Source: Spirillospora albida (GTDB taxonomy: Bacteria; Actinomycetota; Actinomycetes; Streptosporangiales; Streptosporangiaceae). From it: DNA of 64,000 bases. Each line of letters starts with the position of its first letter. Position 1 is the first letter of the stretch. The stretch covers positions 62,001 to 126,000 of the forward strand of contig NZ_JOFJ01000008.1 of NCBI RefSeq assembly GCF_000718255.1, in the 5' to 3' direction. This document shows positions 31,894 to 40,719 of this stretch, one piece after another. The notes under the pieces are model-generated. The model searched no databases. It was not told the origin of the DNA and saw only the letters and a list, made by a program, of their open reading frames with translations. Made by a program: the position numbers and the translations under genes.

Positions 31894-33933
31894 GTGCGGA
31901 TCATCTGGCGGGCCGTGCTGCTCCTTGTCGGCTACGCCGTCATCACTGTGTTCATCGGCGTGGTGTCCAGTGACCTCGGCGACCAGCGGGGCGCCGGACT
32001 CGTGCTCGTGCTGTCGTTCACCCTGGTCCTGACGACCCTCACGACGCTGCTCGGCTGGGCGCTGCAGCGGCAGCTGGATCGCATCGAGGGACGAGAACTC
32101 CGGGACTGGTGGGAGTCGGTTCGGGCGCTGGGGGCGGCGCTGCGCGACGGGGCCAGGTTGCGACGCGGGCGGCTGCTGGTCCCGCTGCTCGTCGGGACGC
32201 TCGTCGTCCAGTTGGGCGGACTCGCGGTCTACCTCGCGGCACTGTCCGCGGTGGACGACGAATGCGTAGGACGGAAGGTCACGATCCGCGTGGCGTCGTC
32301 CCAGGGCAAGGACCACGTGCTCCGCGAACTGGCACGGAAGTACGACGGGCGGCAGATCGGCGACCTGTGCGGACATGTCGTTATCGACACCCTCAACTCG
32401 GGCAAAGCCGTACAGGCGCTGGCGGATGGCTGGACCACGAGCTCGCACGGCGTCCGGCCGGACGTGTGGAGCCCGGTCTCGTCGATCTGGATCACTCTCT
32501 ACCGGCAGCAGGTCTCCAAGCGCGGCGAGCCGGGTCCCGTCCCCGAGGGGAATCAACCCGCCATCGTCACCAGCCCCCTGTCGATCGCGATGCCCGAGCC
32601 GATGGCCCGTGCTCTGGGCTGGCCGGAGAAGGGCATCGGCTGGAAGGACGTCGCGGACCTGGCTCGCGACCCCCGAGGCTGGGGCGCTCGCGGCCACCCC
32701 GAGTGGGGGCGGTTCCAGCTCGGCAAGACCAATCCGAACTTCTCCACCTCCGGGCTGAACGCCACCCTCGCCGCCTACTTCGCTGCGACCGGCAACACCT
32801 CTGACATGACGGTCGCCGACATCGCCCGGCCGCAGGTGCGGGACTTCGTGAAGACCGTCGAACGATCCGTCGTGCACTACGGCAACATCGCCGAGACGTT
32901 CATGGAGAACCTGCGCCGTGCCGACGAGCGTGGCCAGGCCATGGCCTATATCTCCGCGGTGGCCGCCGAGGAACGGTCCGTCATCGACTACAACCGGGGC
33001 AATCCCGCCGGTGACCCCGCCGGCTACGGCAAGAGGCCCCGCCCCCGCACCCGGCTCATCGCCCTCTATCCGAACGAGGGGACGTACTCTTCCGACCATC
33101 CCTACGTCCAGCTCGGCTGGATGGACAACGACAGGAAGGCGGTCGCCGCCGACTTCCTCCGCTATCTGCGCTCGCCCGCCTCTCAGGCGGTGTTCCAGCG
33201 ATATGGCTACCGTGATCACCAGGGTCGGCCGGGGCCGCTCTCCGTTCCGGAGTACGGTGTGTCCACCGACCGGCCGATCAGCATGCTCAACCAGTTCAGC
33301 CCCGCCGTCGTCGACGCCGTGCTGAAGAGCTGGTCGGAGCTGCGCAAACGCGCGAACGTCCTGCTGGTCATCGACAAGTCCGGCTCCATGGACGCCAATG
33401 TCGCGGGCACGGGCAAATCCCGGCTGATCCTCGCCAAGGAAGCAGCCCTCAATTCACTCGGCCAGTTCCGCCCGGACGACAGCGTCGGCCTGTGGTCCTT
33501 CTCCTCACACCTGGACGGAGACCGTGACCACCGCGAACTCGTGCCGCCCGGCCCCCTTTCCCGAACCGGTCCGAAGCTCCGCAAGGAGATCGACGCTCTC
33601 ACCGCGGGCGGCGGAACCGGCCTCTACAACACCGCCGCCGCGGCCTTCGACCGCATGCGCACCACACAGTCCCCGGACGCCATCAACGCCGTCGTCTTCC
33701 TCACCGACGGCAAGAACGAGCGCAGCCAGCCCAGTCTCACACTTCCCAACCTTCTTGCGCGGCTCGACCGTCCGCGCTCCGAATCCGTCCGCGTCTTCAC
33801 CGTCGGCTATGGGGAGGAAGCCGACCAGTCCGTCCTCACCCAGATCTCCGAACAGACCGAGGCCCGCTCCTACGACGCCCGCGACCCCCGCCATATCGAC
33901 GACATCTTCGCCGACGTCATTTCCAACTTCTGA
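31894..33933 (+). CDS. Membrane-anchored substrate-binding and VWA domain protein
   Basis: A 679-residue protein of unusual layout. Hydrophobic segments at about 4-20, 28-50 and 90-115 form an N-terminal membrane part. About 125-480 resembles an extracellular solute-binding domain (VTIRVASSQGKDHVLRELA at its start, and YLRSPASQAVFQRYGYR near its end). About 485-679 is a von Willebrand A domain with the metal-ion site DKSGSMD near residue 494, GGGTGLYNT, and FLTDGKNE near 603. It starts at GTG 31894. The VWA metal site looks complete. The role is unknown; adhesion, complex assembly or an extracytoplasmic sensing function are possible. Confidence 0.8.
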   Translation: MRIIWRAVLLLVGYAVITVFIGVVSSDLGDQRGAGLVLVLSFTLVLTTLTTLLGWALQRQLDRIEGRELRDWWESVRALGAALRDGARLRRGRLLVPLLVGTLVVQLGGLAVYLAALSAVDDECVGRKVTIRVASSQGKDHVLRELARKYDGRQIGDLCGHVVIDTLNSGKAVQALADGWTTSSHGVRPDVWSPVSSIWITLYRQQVSKRGEPGPVPEGNQPAIVTSPLSIAMPEPMARALGWPEKGIGWKDVADLARDPRGWGARGHPEWGRFQLGKTNPNFSTSGLNATLAAYFAATGNTSDMTVADIARPQVRDFVKTVERSVVHYGNIAETFMENLRRADERGQAMAYISAVAAEERSVIDYNRGNPAGDPAGYGKRPRPRTRLIALYPNEGTYSSDHPYVQLGWMDNDRKAVAADFLRYLRSPASQAVFQRYGYRDHQGRPGPLSVPEYGVSTDRPISMLNQFSPAVVDAVLKSWSELRKRANVLLVIDKSGSMDANVAGTGKSRLILAKEAALNSLGQFRPDDSVGLWSFSSHLDGDRDHRELVPPGPLSRTGPKLRKEIDALTAGGGTGLYNTAAAAFDRMRTTQSPDAINAVVFLTDGKNERSQPSLTLPNLLARLDRPRSESVRVFTVGYGEEADQSVLTQISEQTEARSYDARDPRHIDDIFADVISNF

Positions 33934-33986
33934 GGTCCGAGCGGTGGGAGACACGAACGGCTCCGCGAGCGCTCTAACGTTGATCC

Positions 33987-34535
33987 ATGTCCGCCTTGCC
34001 GTCGCGTGTGCAGCTGTGTCCGCTCACCGTCGCCGACGAGGACGAGTTCTGCTCGCTCGTCCAGGAAAGCGCCGAGCTGCACGGACCATGGACGCAGTTG
34101 CCCGGCGCCGCGCAGGAATTCCAAGCCTGGATGCGCCGCTTCGATGACGGAACCAACCTGGGCTTCCTGATCCGGATCCGGGAGACGGGCGCCGCCGCCG
34201 GAATGGTCGCCATCAATTCGATCATCCGTGGCCGCTACCAGGGCGCCTCCCTCGGCTATGCCGCGTTCGCCTCGTCCGCGCGGCAGGGATACATGACCGA
34301 AGGGCTCACCGCCGCGCTGAGGTACGCGTTCACCGATCTCCGGCTGCACCGACTGGAGGCCGACATCCAGCCGGGAAACAGCGCATCGCTGGCTTTCATC
34401 GAGCGCCTGGGCTTCCGCTACGAGGGGCTTTCGCCCGCCTACCTCTACATCAACGGCGCCTGGCGTGACCACGAACGCTGGGCCATCACCGCCCCGAACC
34501 CGTGGACGCCCGACCCGTCCCTGCCCCATGTGTGA
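33987..34535 (+). CDS. GNAT N-acetyltransferase, RimJ/RimL type
   Basis: A 182-residue acetyl-CoA-dependent acyltransferase. The RimJ/RimL pattern is clear: LCPLTVADEDEFCSLV at the start, SLGYAAFASSARQGYMTEGLTAALRYAFTDLRLHRLEADIQPGNSASLAFIERLGF covering the CoA-binding and C-terminal motifs, and FRYEGLSPAYLYINGAWRDHERW at the end. Members acetylate ribosomal-protein or other protein N-termini, or small amines. It stands alone between the VWA gene and a hypothetical gene, so the substrate cannot be inferred. Confidence 0.88.
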   Translation: MSALPSRVQLCPLTVADEDEFCSLVQESAELHGPWTQLPGAAQEFQAWMRRFDDGTNLGFLIRIRETGAAAGMVAINSIIRGRYQGASLGYAAFASSARQGYMTEGLTAALRYAFTDLRLHRLEADIQPGNSASLAFIERLGFRYEGLSPAYLYINGAWRDHERWAITAPNPWTPDPSLPHV

Positions 34536-34631
34536 GCGATCGGATCTCTCTCAGTGCGTGCACACGAGCCGGAGTGCCTCCTGCGGGTACTCGCCAGTCG
34601 GTCACAGCGACGGCTGCGGTACCTTCCGGGG

Positions 34632-35207
34632 GTGCCGAAGGGGAGCTACCTGCACCTGGATGCGGGGGTCGAGGAGCGGTTCCAGTGTGCGCCGGGGCCG
34701 AGTGGGTGGCGGTATGTCGGGGAGCGCGCCGATGGCGTCCGGGTGGACCTTGTGGTGGACGCGCGGTGGCGGCAGATCCGGGTCGAGGTCGTCGCGCCGG
34801 AGTGGTGGGTACGCGGTGGACTGGCCGGACGTGAGGTTGTGTGGGTCCGGGGGAGCGGGGACGCGGGCACCGAGCATTCGGCGCCCGCCATGGGTTTCCT
34901 GGTGGAGTCGCCGGGTTTCCTCGTGGCGGTCGCGCGGTCCCTTGAGCTGGAGCCGGGGGAGGCGCGTGACGTCCGGCTCGTCCGGCTGGGCGGGGCGTCC
35001 CTGGCGCCGCTGACGGGCGACTGGCGGTGGCGGCATGCCGAGACATCCGTCCACGAAACGGACACAACACCGCTCCCCGTTACCCGCTACGACGTGACCG
35101 ACCTGGCGACCGGCGAGGTGGAGGAGGTCCATCTCGCCGGGGACGTGGTCCTGGACGCCCCCGGCATCGAACTGACCGCACTGGAGTCGCCCCCCAACCT
35201 CGGCTGA
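34632..35207 (+). CDS. Hypothetical protein, beta-rich
   Basis: I do not recognise the family. The 191-residue product has alternating hydrophobic and charged residues suggesting beta strands (VRVDLVVDARWRQIRVEVVAPEWWV) and a closing acidic section. It has no signal peptide, membrane helix, cysteine motif or catalytic signature. GTG 34632 starts where codon bias becomes normal; 34554 is an upstream alternative giving an Arg-rich N-terminus. The gene overlaps nothing and is followed by about 120 non-coding bases. Confidence 0.6.
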   Translation: MPKGSYLHLDAGVEERFQCAPGPSGWRYVGERADGVRVDLVVDARWRQIRVEVVAPEWWVRGGLAGREVVWVRGSGDAGTEHSAPAMGFLVESPGFLVAVARSLELEPGEARDVRLVRLGGASLAPLTGDWRWRHAETSVHETDTTPLPVTRYDVTDLATGEVEEVHLAGDVVLDAPGIELTALESPPNLG

Positions 35208-35328
35208 TTCTGAACCGCCCTCGCGGAGTCCGGGTCCCGTCCACGCGTCCGAAGCGGCTGAGAGTACCGACCCTCGCTGGTCACTCGGGGTTCGTTCACC
35301 GGTCGATCGCCGGATGCGGCCATTGCCT

Positions 35329-35823
35329 TCAGCGTCGACGGCGGGCGTGACGGCGCATTCCGTCGACCTTCTGCCGGAAGACGTCCGGGGTGACGATCGG
35401 AGTGCCGCGCCACGGCGACATGGAGATCAAATCGGCGTCGTTGCTCACGATCAGCAACGCACCCACCTCGGCTGCCAGATCGAGGATCAAATCGTCCTCA
35501 TGGTCGGGACAGTCATGCACTGTGCGCGGGGGATCGACCGCCTGGCCTTCGCTGTGGTCGACGATCGCGAGCAAGGCATTCAGGTAGGCGTCGGCCATGG
35601 CCGCCTCCCACTTGAACAGCTCCACGAGGATTCGCTCGATGTTGCGAAGGATGTGAGGAGAGACCCACAGTGAGAACTCTGTCGCGTCGTTGGCGACGCC
35701 CAGGCAGTCCGCTGAGGCATTGCCGGAGGTGGGCGGAGGCGAGGGCCAGGACCGGAAGGGGCTGTTGCCGTAGACGGCGGCCGTGACCAGCACGTTGATG
35801 TCGTACACCACGGGCGTGGGCAT
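35329..35823 (-). CDS. PIN-domain toxin
   Basis: A 164-residue putative endoribonuclease of the PIN superfamily. The four acidic positions are visible: VVYDIN (Asp8), the glutamate near NIERILVE, DCPDHEDDLILDLA, and IVSNDADLI. Between positions 25 and 45 there is a Pro/Ser-rich insertion (SWPSPPPTSGNAS). It lies two bases after the stop of the ribbon-helix-helix-like gene, the usual antitoxin-first order, and both are on the minus strand. RNase activity is inferred from the family. Confidence 0.82.
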   Translation of the reverse strand: MPTPVVYDINVLVTAAVYGNSPFRSWPSPPPTSGNASADCLGVANDATEFSLWVSPHILRNIERILVELFKWEAAMADAYLNALLAIVDHSEGQAVDPPRTVHDCPDHEDDLILDLAAEVGALLIVSNDADLISMSPWRGTPIVTPDVFRQKVDGMRRHARRRR

Positions 35824-35825
35824 GG

Positions 35826-36137
35826 TCAGCCGTCGCCCTTGCTCTTGAGGAACTCCCGGATGCGGTCGGGCACATCGGCCGGCTCGATCCCGAGTTCAGC
35901 GGTGCGCTGCTGACCGTACGCCTGCAACTCTCGCATCTGTTCGGCGAGCATGATCGATTTCATGACGCGGTACGTGGCCCGGAGGTACGCCGACCTGTTG
36001 CCGTGCCCGAAGTAGTCGACGAGCTCGTCCAGCAGTGGTCGCTCCTCGGCCTGTACGGCGAATCCCAGAGTCTGTGACTGGGGCTTGCCGTGATCACGCG
36101 ATGCGTTCGTTCTGCGTTTCCGGGTCTCTGCAGCCAT
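35826..36137 (-). CDS. Antitoxin partner of the PIN toxin
   Basis: A 103-residue protein preceding the PIN toxin. A basic N-terminal segment (RKRRTNASRDHGKPQSQTLGF) is followed by helices containing DELVDYFGHGNRSAYLRATYRVMKSI, consistent with a ribbon-helix-helix type DNA-binding dimer. An amphipathic tail (VPDRIREFLKSKG) could bind the toxin. The family name is uncertain; the antitoxin call rests on size, order and two-base spacing to the toxin. The ATG directly follows a good promoter, so the mRNA is probably leaderless. Confidence 0.65.
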   Translation of the reverse strand: MAAETRKRRTNASRDHGKPQSQTLGFAVQAEERPLLDELVDYFGHGNRSAYLRATYRVMKSIMLAEQMRELQAYGQQRTAELGIEPADVPDRIREFLKSKGDG

Positions 36138-36143
36138 GGCGCC

Positions 36144-36182
36144 AGTGTACTTTGTTGCTCTCTACATGCAAGAAGTTGCATG
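36144..36182 (-). promoter_or_regulatory. Promoter and palindromic operator of the PIN toxin-antitoxin operon
   Basis: On the minus strand TTGCAT (36171-36166) and TACACT (36149-36144) are a -35/-10 pair with a 16-base spacer. Six bases later comes the antitoxin ATG. The -35 box is inside a perfect inverted repeat CATGCAA-GAAG-TTGCATG (36165-36182). A repressor bound there would block the promoter, which fits autoregulation by the antitoxin. Confidence 0.6.
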
Positions 36183-36223
36183 CGCAATGCGGCTCAGCGC
36201 GGCGTTGAGTTCGGGCGTGAGGG

Positions 36224-37867
36224 TTAACGGGGGCGGGTTACCCGGGTCTCGTCCCAGACGGGTTCTGGGGATTCTCGGATCATGCCGTCGGAGCGGAAGA
36301 GCAGGAAGCGGTCGAAGGAGCGGGCGAACCAGCGGTCGTGGGTGACCGTGACGACGGTTCCCTTGTAGGACTCCAAGCCTTCCTGCAGGGCTTCGGCGCT
36401 GGCAAGGTCGAGGTTGTCGGTCGGCTCGTCCAGAAGCAGGAGGGTGGCGCCGCCCAGTTCGAGGAGGAGGATCTGCAGGCGGGCCTGCTGGCCTCCGGAA
36501 AGGGTGTCGAAGGGCTGCTCGGCGCAGACGGTGAGTTCGTAGCGGGCCAGGGCGGACATCGCGTCGCCGCGGAGGCGGGCGTGTTCCGTCATGACGATCT
36601 CGCAGGGGGTGCGCCCGGCGAGGTCGGGGCGGGCGTGGGTCTGGGCGAAAAGGCCCGGGACGACGCGGGCGCCGAGGCGGGCGACGCCGGTGTGGGCGAC
36701 GGGTGCGGTCGGCGTCGCGCCTCGGGGGAGTTCTTCTGCGACGGACGCCAGAAGGCGCAGGAAATGTGATTTCCCGGAGCCGTTCGAGCCGACGACGGCG
36801 ACGCGCTCGCCGTACCAGATCTCGTTGCTGAACGGCTTCATGAGGCCGGTGAGTTCGAGGTCCTCGCAGATGACGGCGCGTTTGCCGGTGCGGTCGCCGC
36901 GCAGCCGCATGGTGATGGACTGGTCGCGCGGGGGCACCTCCGGCGGGCCCGCTTCCTCGAATTTGCGGAGGCGGGTCTGGGCAGCCTGATAGCGGGACGC
37001 GAGGCCGTCGTTGAACGCCGCCTTGTTCTTCAGGGTGTTGACGAGTTGTTTCAGCTTCGCGTGTTCCTCGTCCCAGCGGCGGCGCAGCTCTTCGAGGCGC
37101 TCGTTGCGGTCGCGGCGGGCGGCGGCGTACGTCGCGAAACGGTCGCCGTGGACCCACACCTTGCCGGCCTCGACGGTCACGATGCGGTCGGCGGCGCGGT
37201 CGAGGAGTTCGCGGTCATGGGAGACCAGCAGCACGGTTTTCGGTGTTTCGCGGAGGCGTTCCTCCAGCCACTGCTTGCCGGGGACGTCCAGGTAGTTGTC
37301 CGGCTCGTCCAGGAGGAGGACCTCGTCGGGGCAGCGAAGGAGGGCTTCCAGGACGAGCCGTTTCTGCTCGCCGCCCGAGAGCGTCTTCACCTCGCGCCAG
37401 CGGCAGGAGTCGTGCGGGACGCCCAGGGCCGCGATGCAGCACGCGTCCCAGAGCACCTCGATCTCGTAGCCCCCGGCGTCGCCCCAGCCCGCGAGGGCGT
37501 TCGCGTAGCGGAGCTGGGTCGGCTCGTCCTCGCGTTCCATCATCGCCAGCTCGGCCGCCTCGAGTGCCGCGGCGGCCTCCCGGACGCGGAGCGGCGCGAT
37601 CGACAGCAGCAGGTCGTGGACGGACGACTCGTCCCGCACATTGCCGATGAACTGCCGCATCACGCCCAGCCCGCCGCTGTGCGCGACCGTCCCCTCCTGG
37701 GGCGTCAGGTCACCGGAGACCAGGCGAAGGAGCGTCGTCTTCCCGGCCCCGTTCGGGCCGACGAGCGCGGCCGTGACACCCTCCCCGACGCGGAACGAGA
37801 CGTCGTCGAGCAGTACCCGGCCGTCGGGCAATGTGTGCACCACATGCCCGACCTCGACGTGTCCCAC
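36224..37867 (-). CDS. ABC-F family ATPase
   Basis: A 547-residue soluble protein with two ABC cassettes and no membrane segment, the ABC-F arrangement of ribosome-associated translation factors and resistance proteins. Cassette 1 has GPNGAGKTT, the signature LSGGEQKR, VLLLDEPDNYLD and the switch histidine in LLVSHDRE. Cassette 2 has GSNGSGKS, LSGGQQAR, LLLLDEPTDNLD and VTHDRW. The interdomain linker (RRDRNERLEELRRRWDEEHAKLKQLVNTLK) is the helical P-site tRNA interaction motif region. GTG 37867 has GGAGGGAG upstream. Whether it protects against an antibiotic or serves translation in general cannot be told. Confidence 0.9.
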   Translation of the reverse strand: MGHVEVGHVVHTLPDGRVLLDDVSFRVGEGVTAALVGPNGAGKTTLLRLVSGDLTPQEGTVAHSGGLGVMRQFIGNVRDESSVHDLLLSIAPLRVREAAAALEAAELAMMEREDEPTQLRYANALAGWGDAGGYEIEVLWDACCIAALGVPHDSCRWREVKTLSGGEQKRLVLEALLRCPDEVLLLDEPDNYLDVPGKQWLEERLRETPKTVLLVSHDRELLDRAADRIVTVEAGKVWVHGDRFATYAAARRDRNERLEELRRRWDEEHAKLKQLVNTLKNKAAFNDGLASRYQAAQTRLRKFEEAGPPEVPPRDQSITMRLRGDRTGKRAVICEDLELTGLMKPFSNEIWYGERVAVVGSNGSGKSHFLRLLASVAEELPRGATPTAPVAHTGVARLGARVVPGLFAQTHARPDLAGRTPCEIVMTEHARLRGDAMSALARYELTVCAEQPFDTLSGGQQARLQILLLELGGATLLLLDEPTDNLDLASAEALQEGLESYKGTVVTVTHDRWFARSFDRFLLFRSDGMIRESPEPVWDETRVTRPR

Positions 37868-37989
37868 CGATTCGCTCCCTCCGCCTGGATCCCGGCGTCG
37901 AGTCTCCGTGCGCACGCGACGCACCGTCAAATCGATTTCTGACCTGGACGGATAGGTTCTGGTGGAGAGCCGCGTCTCAGCAAGACGTT

Positions 37990-39092
37990 TCAGGGCACCG
38001 CGCAGTCGAGGATGCGGCCGTCTGTCGTTCCGAGGACGAGGCGGCTGGGGGACGGTGCGGCGAGCGACAGTGGAACCGCCGGGCAGGGCGCGGCGGACAA
38101 CGAAGGCGTTGCCCGGCAGCAGGCCCTGACCGTTGTGTACCGCTCCGTCATGGATGAGCGCTTCGCCCGCGGCGTCGCGGACATAGGCGGCGGGGCCGCC
38201 GAACAGGTGGCCGTCGCGGGCGGTGTCCCATTCCAGCGGGAACAGGTCGGTGGCGGTGCGCGTCAGCGGATCGAGCCGGGCGATCCGCTTGCCCTCATCG
38301 TCCCAGCGCCTTCCGCCCCGCAGGAAGAACAGTTCAGGGCTGTGGCGGACGGCGAACGGGTGGTTGAACAGGTCGAACTTGCCCAGCCGTACCCGCCCGG
38401 TCTCCTGGCCTTCGGGTGAGACCAGCAGTGTTTCCTGGACGGTCGAGGTGTGATCGACGTTGCGCAGCGCCAGCCAGCCGTCCGCCCGGGCGGTGAGCGT
38501 GACGGAAAAGCCCGGTGCGAGGCCGGCCGTGCGGGCGCCGTCGGTGAGGGAGAACCGGACGGCCGATCCGGGGCTGCGCTTCCAGCGGTCGTCGATGCGG
38601 CGGGTCTCGGAGTTCAGTACGACCCACGCCGAACCACCGTCGGGCGTCACCTGGATCTGCCGACCGCCCGCCGCGTCCGGCACGGTGAACGCGCGCCGCC
38701 CCGATGGCTCCCAGCACTCCAGGGCGATCCCCTCGGATGCCGTCAGGATCCGGCCGTCCGGCAACGGCGCCACGGCCCAGACCTGGCGCCGCGGCTCCCG
38801 TCGTCCGCCCGACAGGTCGCCGAGGACCTCCTCGGGCGGACGACCGGCCGGCGTGGGCGAGAACGGCGCAGCCGGGGTCGCGGTCTCCTTCAGGCGCAGC
38901 GCCTCCGGCGCCATCCAGTTGGTGCGAGTGACGGTGCAGAGGTGCCCTTGGGTATGGGCCGCTGGGCTCTCCCAGCCGCCCCGCGAACCCGCCCACGACC
39001 GTGATCCCGAGCCGTTCGTCGACTGCGACCACCTGGGCGTCACCCGTCTCGGCGAACGGTGCATCGCCGAACACACCCTGGATCGTCAGCAC
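37990..39092 (-). pseudogene. Propeller-like protein gene broken by two frameshifts
   Basis: Coding signal runs through three minus-strand frames in succession. The start, LTIQGVFGDAPFAETGDAQVVAVD..VVGGFAGRLG, is in one frame from GTG 39092. Near 38950 it moves to a second frame (HTQGHLCTVTRTNW ... GGSTVA), which carries most of the protein. Near 38065 it moves to a third, ending RLVLGTTDGRILDCAVP and TGA. Sequence such as VAPLPDGRILTASEGIALECWEPSG resembles WD-like beta-propeller repeats. The joined product would be about 365 residues. Either the gene is dead or the assembly has two single-base errors. Confidence 0.65.
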
Positions 39093-39233
39093 CGATTCAC
39101 CGTAAACGGCCCTTCCACCCGTCTCATCCAGTCGCGTAGCCGGACCTGAGGACGGCGCTTCTGGAGGAGCGTCCTGAGCTGGCAGAACGGGACACTGCAG
39201 AAGACCACACTCAAATCACTTGTGGCCCCGGGC

Positions 39234-40097
39234 TCAGAACCGGCGGAGGAGGGCCTGTTTCGCGGTGGCGAACTCGTCGTCGGTGAGGATGCCCTGCTTG
39301 TGGAGGTCGCCCAGTTCGCGGAGGCGCCGCAGGAGGACGTCGTGGTCGGTCTCCGGAGACTCAGGCGCGGTGATGGCCGGGACCTCGGCCGGCTCGGCGG
39401 GGTGGGGCAGGCGCGCGACGACGGCGGCGGCCAGGGCGATGGCGGCGGCGCTCTCCTTTTTGAAACCCCACAGCGTCAGGCAGTACGGGTCGTGTTTGGG
39501 TTCCGGCGGCTCGTCCTGGCCCTTCGGCCGGAACCGCAGATGGCCCTCGTCCAGGCCGACCGCCGGGTGCAGTTCCACGTGTGCCACATCCGCGAGGGCG
39601 AGCCGACGCGGACCCGCCTTCTGTTTGGCGGAGTCGGCCATCCAGTTCCATTCGAAGCGGATCGACTCGCCATCGAAGGTGACGGAACCGTCGCCACCCG
39701 ACGCCCGGATCGGCACGCTCGGGCCGGGCAGCAGATATCGACTTACCGGCGCCGTGTCGACCTGTTCGATCTGGAGGTGGTTCCGCACCTCGTCCACCAT
39801 GTACTCGGCCAGCGAGGAACGGTCTTTCGCCACGTTCAATCGGTACGGGTCGGACGAGTCGTTCAGCGCTCCCGCCGCGGCCTGGAGCACGGGGTCGGCG
39901 TTCTCCCGCAACTTGACCTGGAGGACGCCGCCCTTGCGGCCGGGCTGGTACGCGATCCCGGCAATGGCCTCCAGCGGCACGGCCAGCTCGCCGAGCAGCC
40001 GCCGCAACCGGTGCACGTCCCGTCCGGTCCCTGGGACGATCCGTAATAGGTCGCCGTCGAACGTCCAGGTGCCGTCACTTCCGATGACCTCTGCCAT
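39234..40097 (-). CDS. DUF4429 protein with C-terminal SHOCT domain
   Basis: A 287-residue protein with two similar PH-like beta domains (about 1-120 and 125-235) of the DUF4429 type. These contain WTFDGDLLRIVPG at the start of the first and VTFDGESIRFEW at the start of the second. A short helical C-terminus, LLRRLRELGDLHKQGILTDDEFATAKQALLRRF, is a textbook SHOCT domain, found at the ends of many membrane or oligomeric bacterial proteins. It has no membrane segment. Function unknown. Confidence 0.82.
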   Translation of the reverse strand: MAEVIGSDGTWTFDGDLLRIVPGTGRDVHRLRRLLGELAVPLEAIAGIAYQPGRKGGVLQVKLRENADPVLQAAAGALNDSSDPYRLNVAKDRSSLAEYMVDEVRNHLQIEQVDTAPVSRYLLPGPSVPIRASGGDGSVTFDGESIRFEWNWMADSAKQKAGPRRLALADVAHVELHPAVGLDEGHLRFRPKGQDEPPEPKHDPYCLTLWGFKKESAAAIALAAAVVARLPHPAEPAEVPAITAPESPETDHDVLLRRLRELGDLHKQGILTDDEFATAKQALLRRF

Positions 40098-40229
40098 GAC
40101 CTTCCCGATCGCCCTGTTTCGGTAGGTCCACCCTAAAGGCGATCAGAGTGAACGAGCCGAAGGACCAGTCCACCGTGAGGCCGCCGACCGTGAACCGTGT
40201 GCTCAGCCTGTTGGCCGGACTCGTGCCGG

Positions 40230-40283
40230 TCAGTCGTCCGCCCGGTCCTCGTCGGGTGCGATGACGAAGGTGCCGCGACCGTG
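40230..40283 (-). pseudogene. Duplicated C-terminal tail of the GntR-type regulator
   Basis: Reading the minus strand, this segment encodes GRGTFVIAPDEDRADD and a TGA. It repeats the end of the neighbouring intact regulator (GRGTFVAPPPTADA). CGCGGCACCTTCGTC is shared at the DNA level. It is probably what remains of an older GntR gene end, or of a partial duplication. Confidence 0.45.
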
Positions 40284-40312
40284 TCGGGCGGCGTCGCGGC
40301 GCGAAGTGTTCG

Positions 40313-40555
40313 TCAGGCGTCTGCGGTGGGTGGAGGGGCGACGAAGGTGCCGCGGCCGGGGACGGTGATGACGGCCCCGCGTGCGACCAGTTCCTGCACG
40401 GACCTGTTAGCGGTGGCGTGGGCCACGCCGTAGGTCTCGGCGATGACGCGGACACCGGGTAGACGCCGTCCGATTTCGCCTGCGGCGATGCGCCGCTGTA
40501 GATCGTCCGCGATCTGGAGATACAGCGGGGTCGGGCCGTCCAGGTCGATCGGCAT
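40313..40555 (-). CDS. Short GntR-type winged-helix regulator
   Basis: An 80-residue protein that is only the GntR DNA-binding domain. PLYLQIADDLQRRIAAGEIGRRLPGVRVIAETYGVAHATANRSVQELVARGAVITVPGRGTFV covers the full winged helix. No effector domain follows. Such one-domain GntR proteins are common in actinobacteria and on their plasmids. The ATG at 40555 has GGAG six bases upstream. It faces a two-gene unit across a 160-base gap that carries five CTAG sites, its likely binding region. Confidence 0.82.
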   Translation of the reverse strand: MPIDLDGPTPLYLQIADDLQRRIAAGEIGRRLPGVRVIAETYGVAHATANRSVQELVARGAVITVPGRGTFVAPPPTADA

Positions 40556-40564
40556 GTCTCCAAC

Positions 40565-40626
40565 CTAGAACGGTCTCGGACGTGCTAGAACGCTAGATAC
40601 GGCTCGACCGGACTAGCACAGACTAG
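40565..40626. promoter_or_regulatory. Array of five CTAG-centred sites, likely GntR operator
   Basis: CTAG occurs at 40565, 40585, 40593, 40613 and 40623. Three are in the context CTAGAACG and one in CTAGATACG. The spacings are 20, 8, 20 and 10 bases, so two pairs are exactly two DNA turns apart. CTAG is normally rare in bacterial DNA. The array covers the promoters of the GntR gene and of the divergent small genes. Confidence 0.6.
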
Positions 40627-40719
40627 AACGGTATGGAACGCTGTGCTCAGCATGACGATGACCCGCCGGATGGTGACCGGCCGGCGGGCGACGGACCGTC
40701 GCTGGGAGGCGAACGACCT

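Noticed and set aside
30927..36182. Prophage or integrative element spanning the two toxin-antitoxin pairs
   Set aside because: No integrase, attachment-site repeats, replication or structural genes were found; only mosaic gene content supports it.
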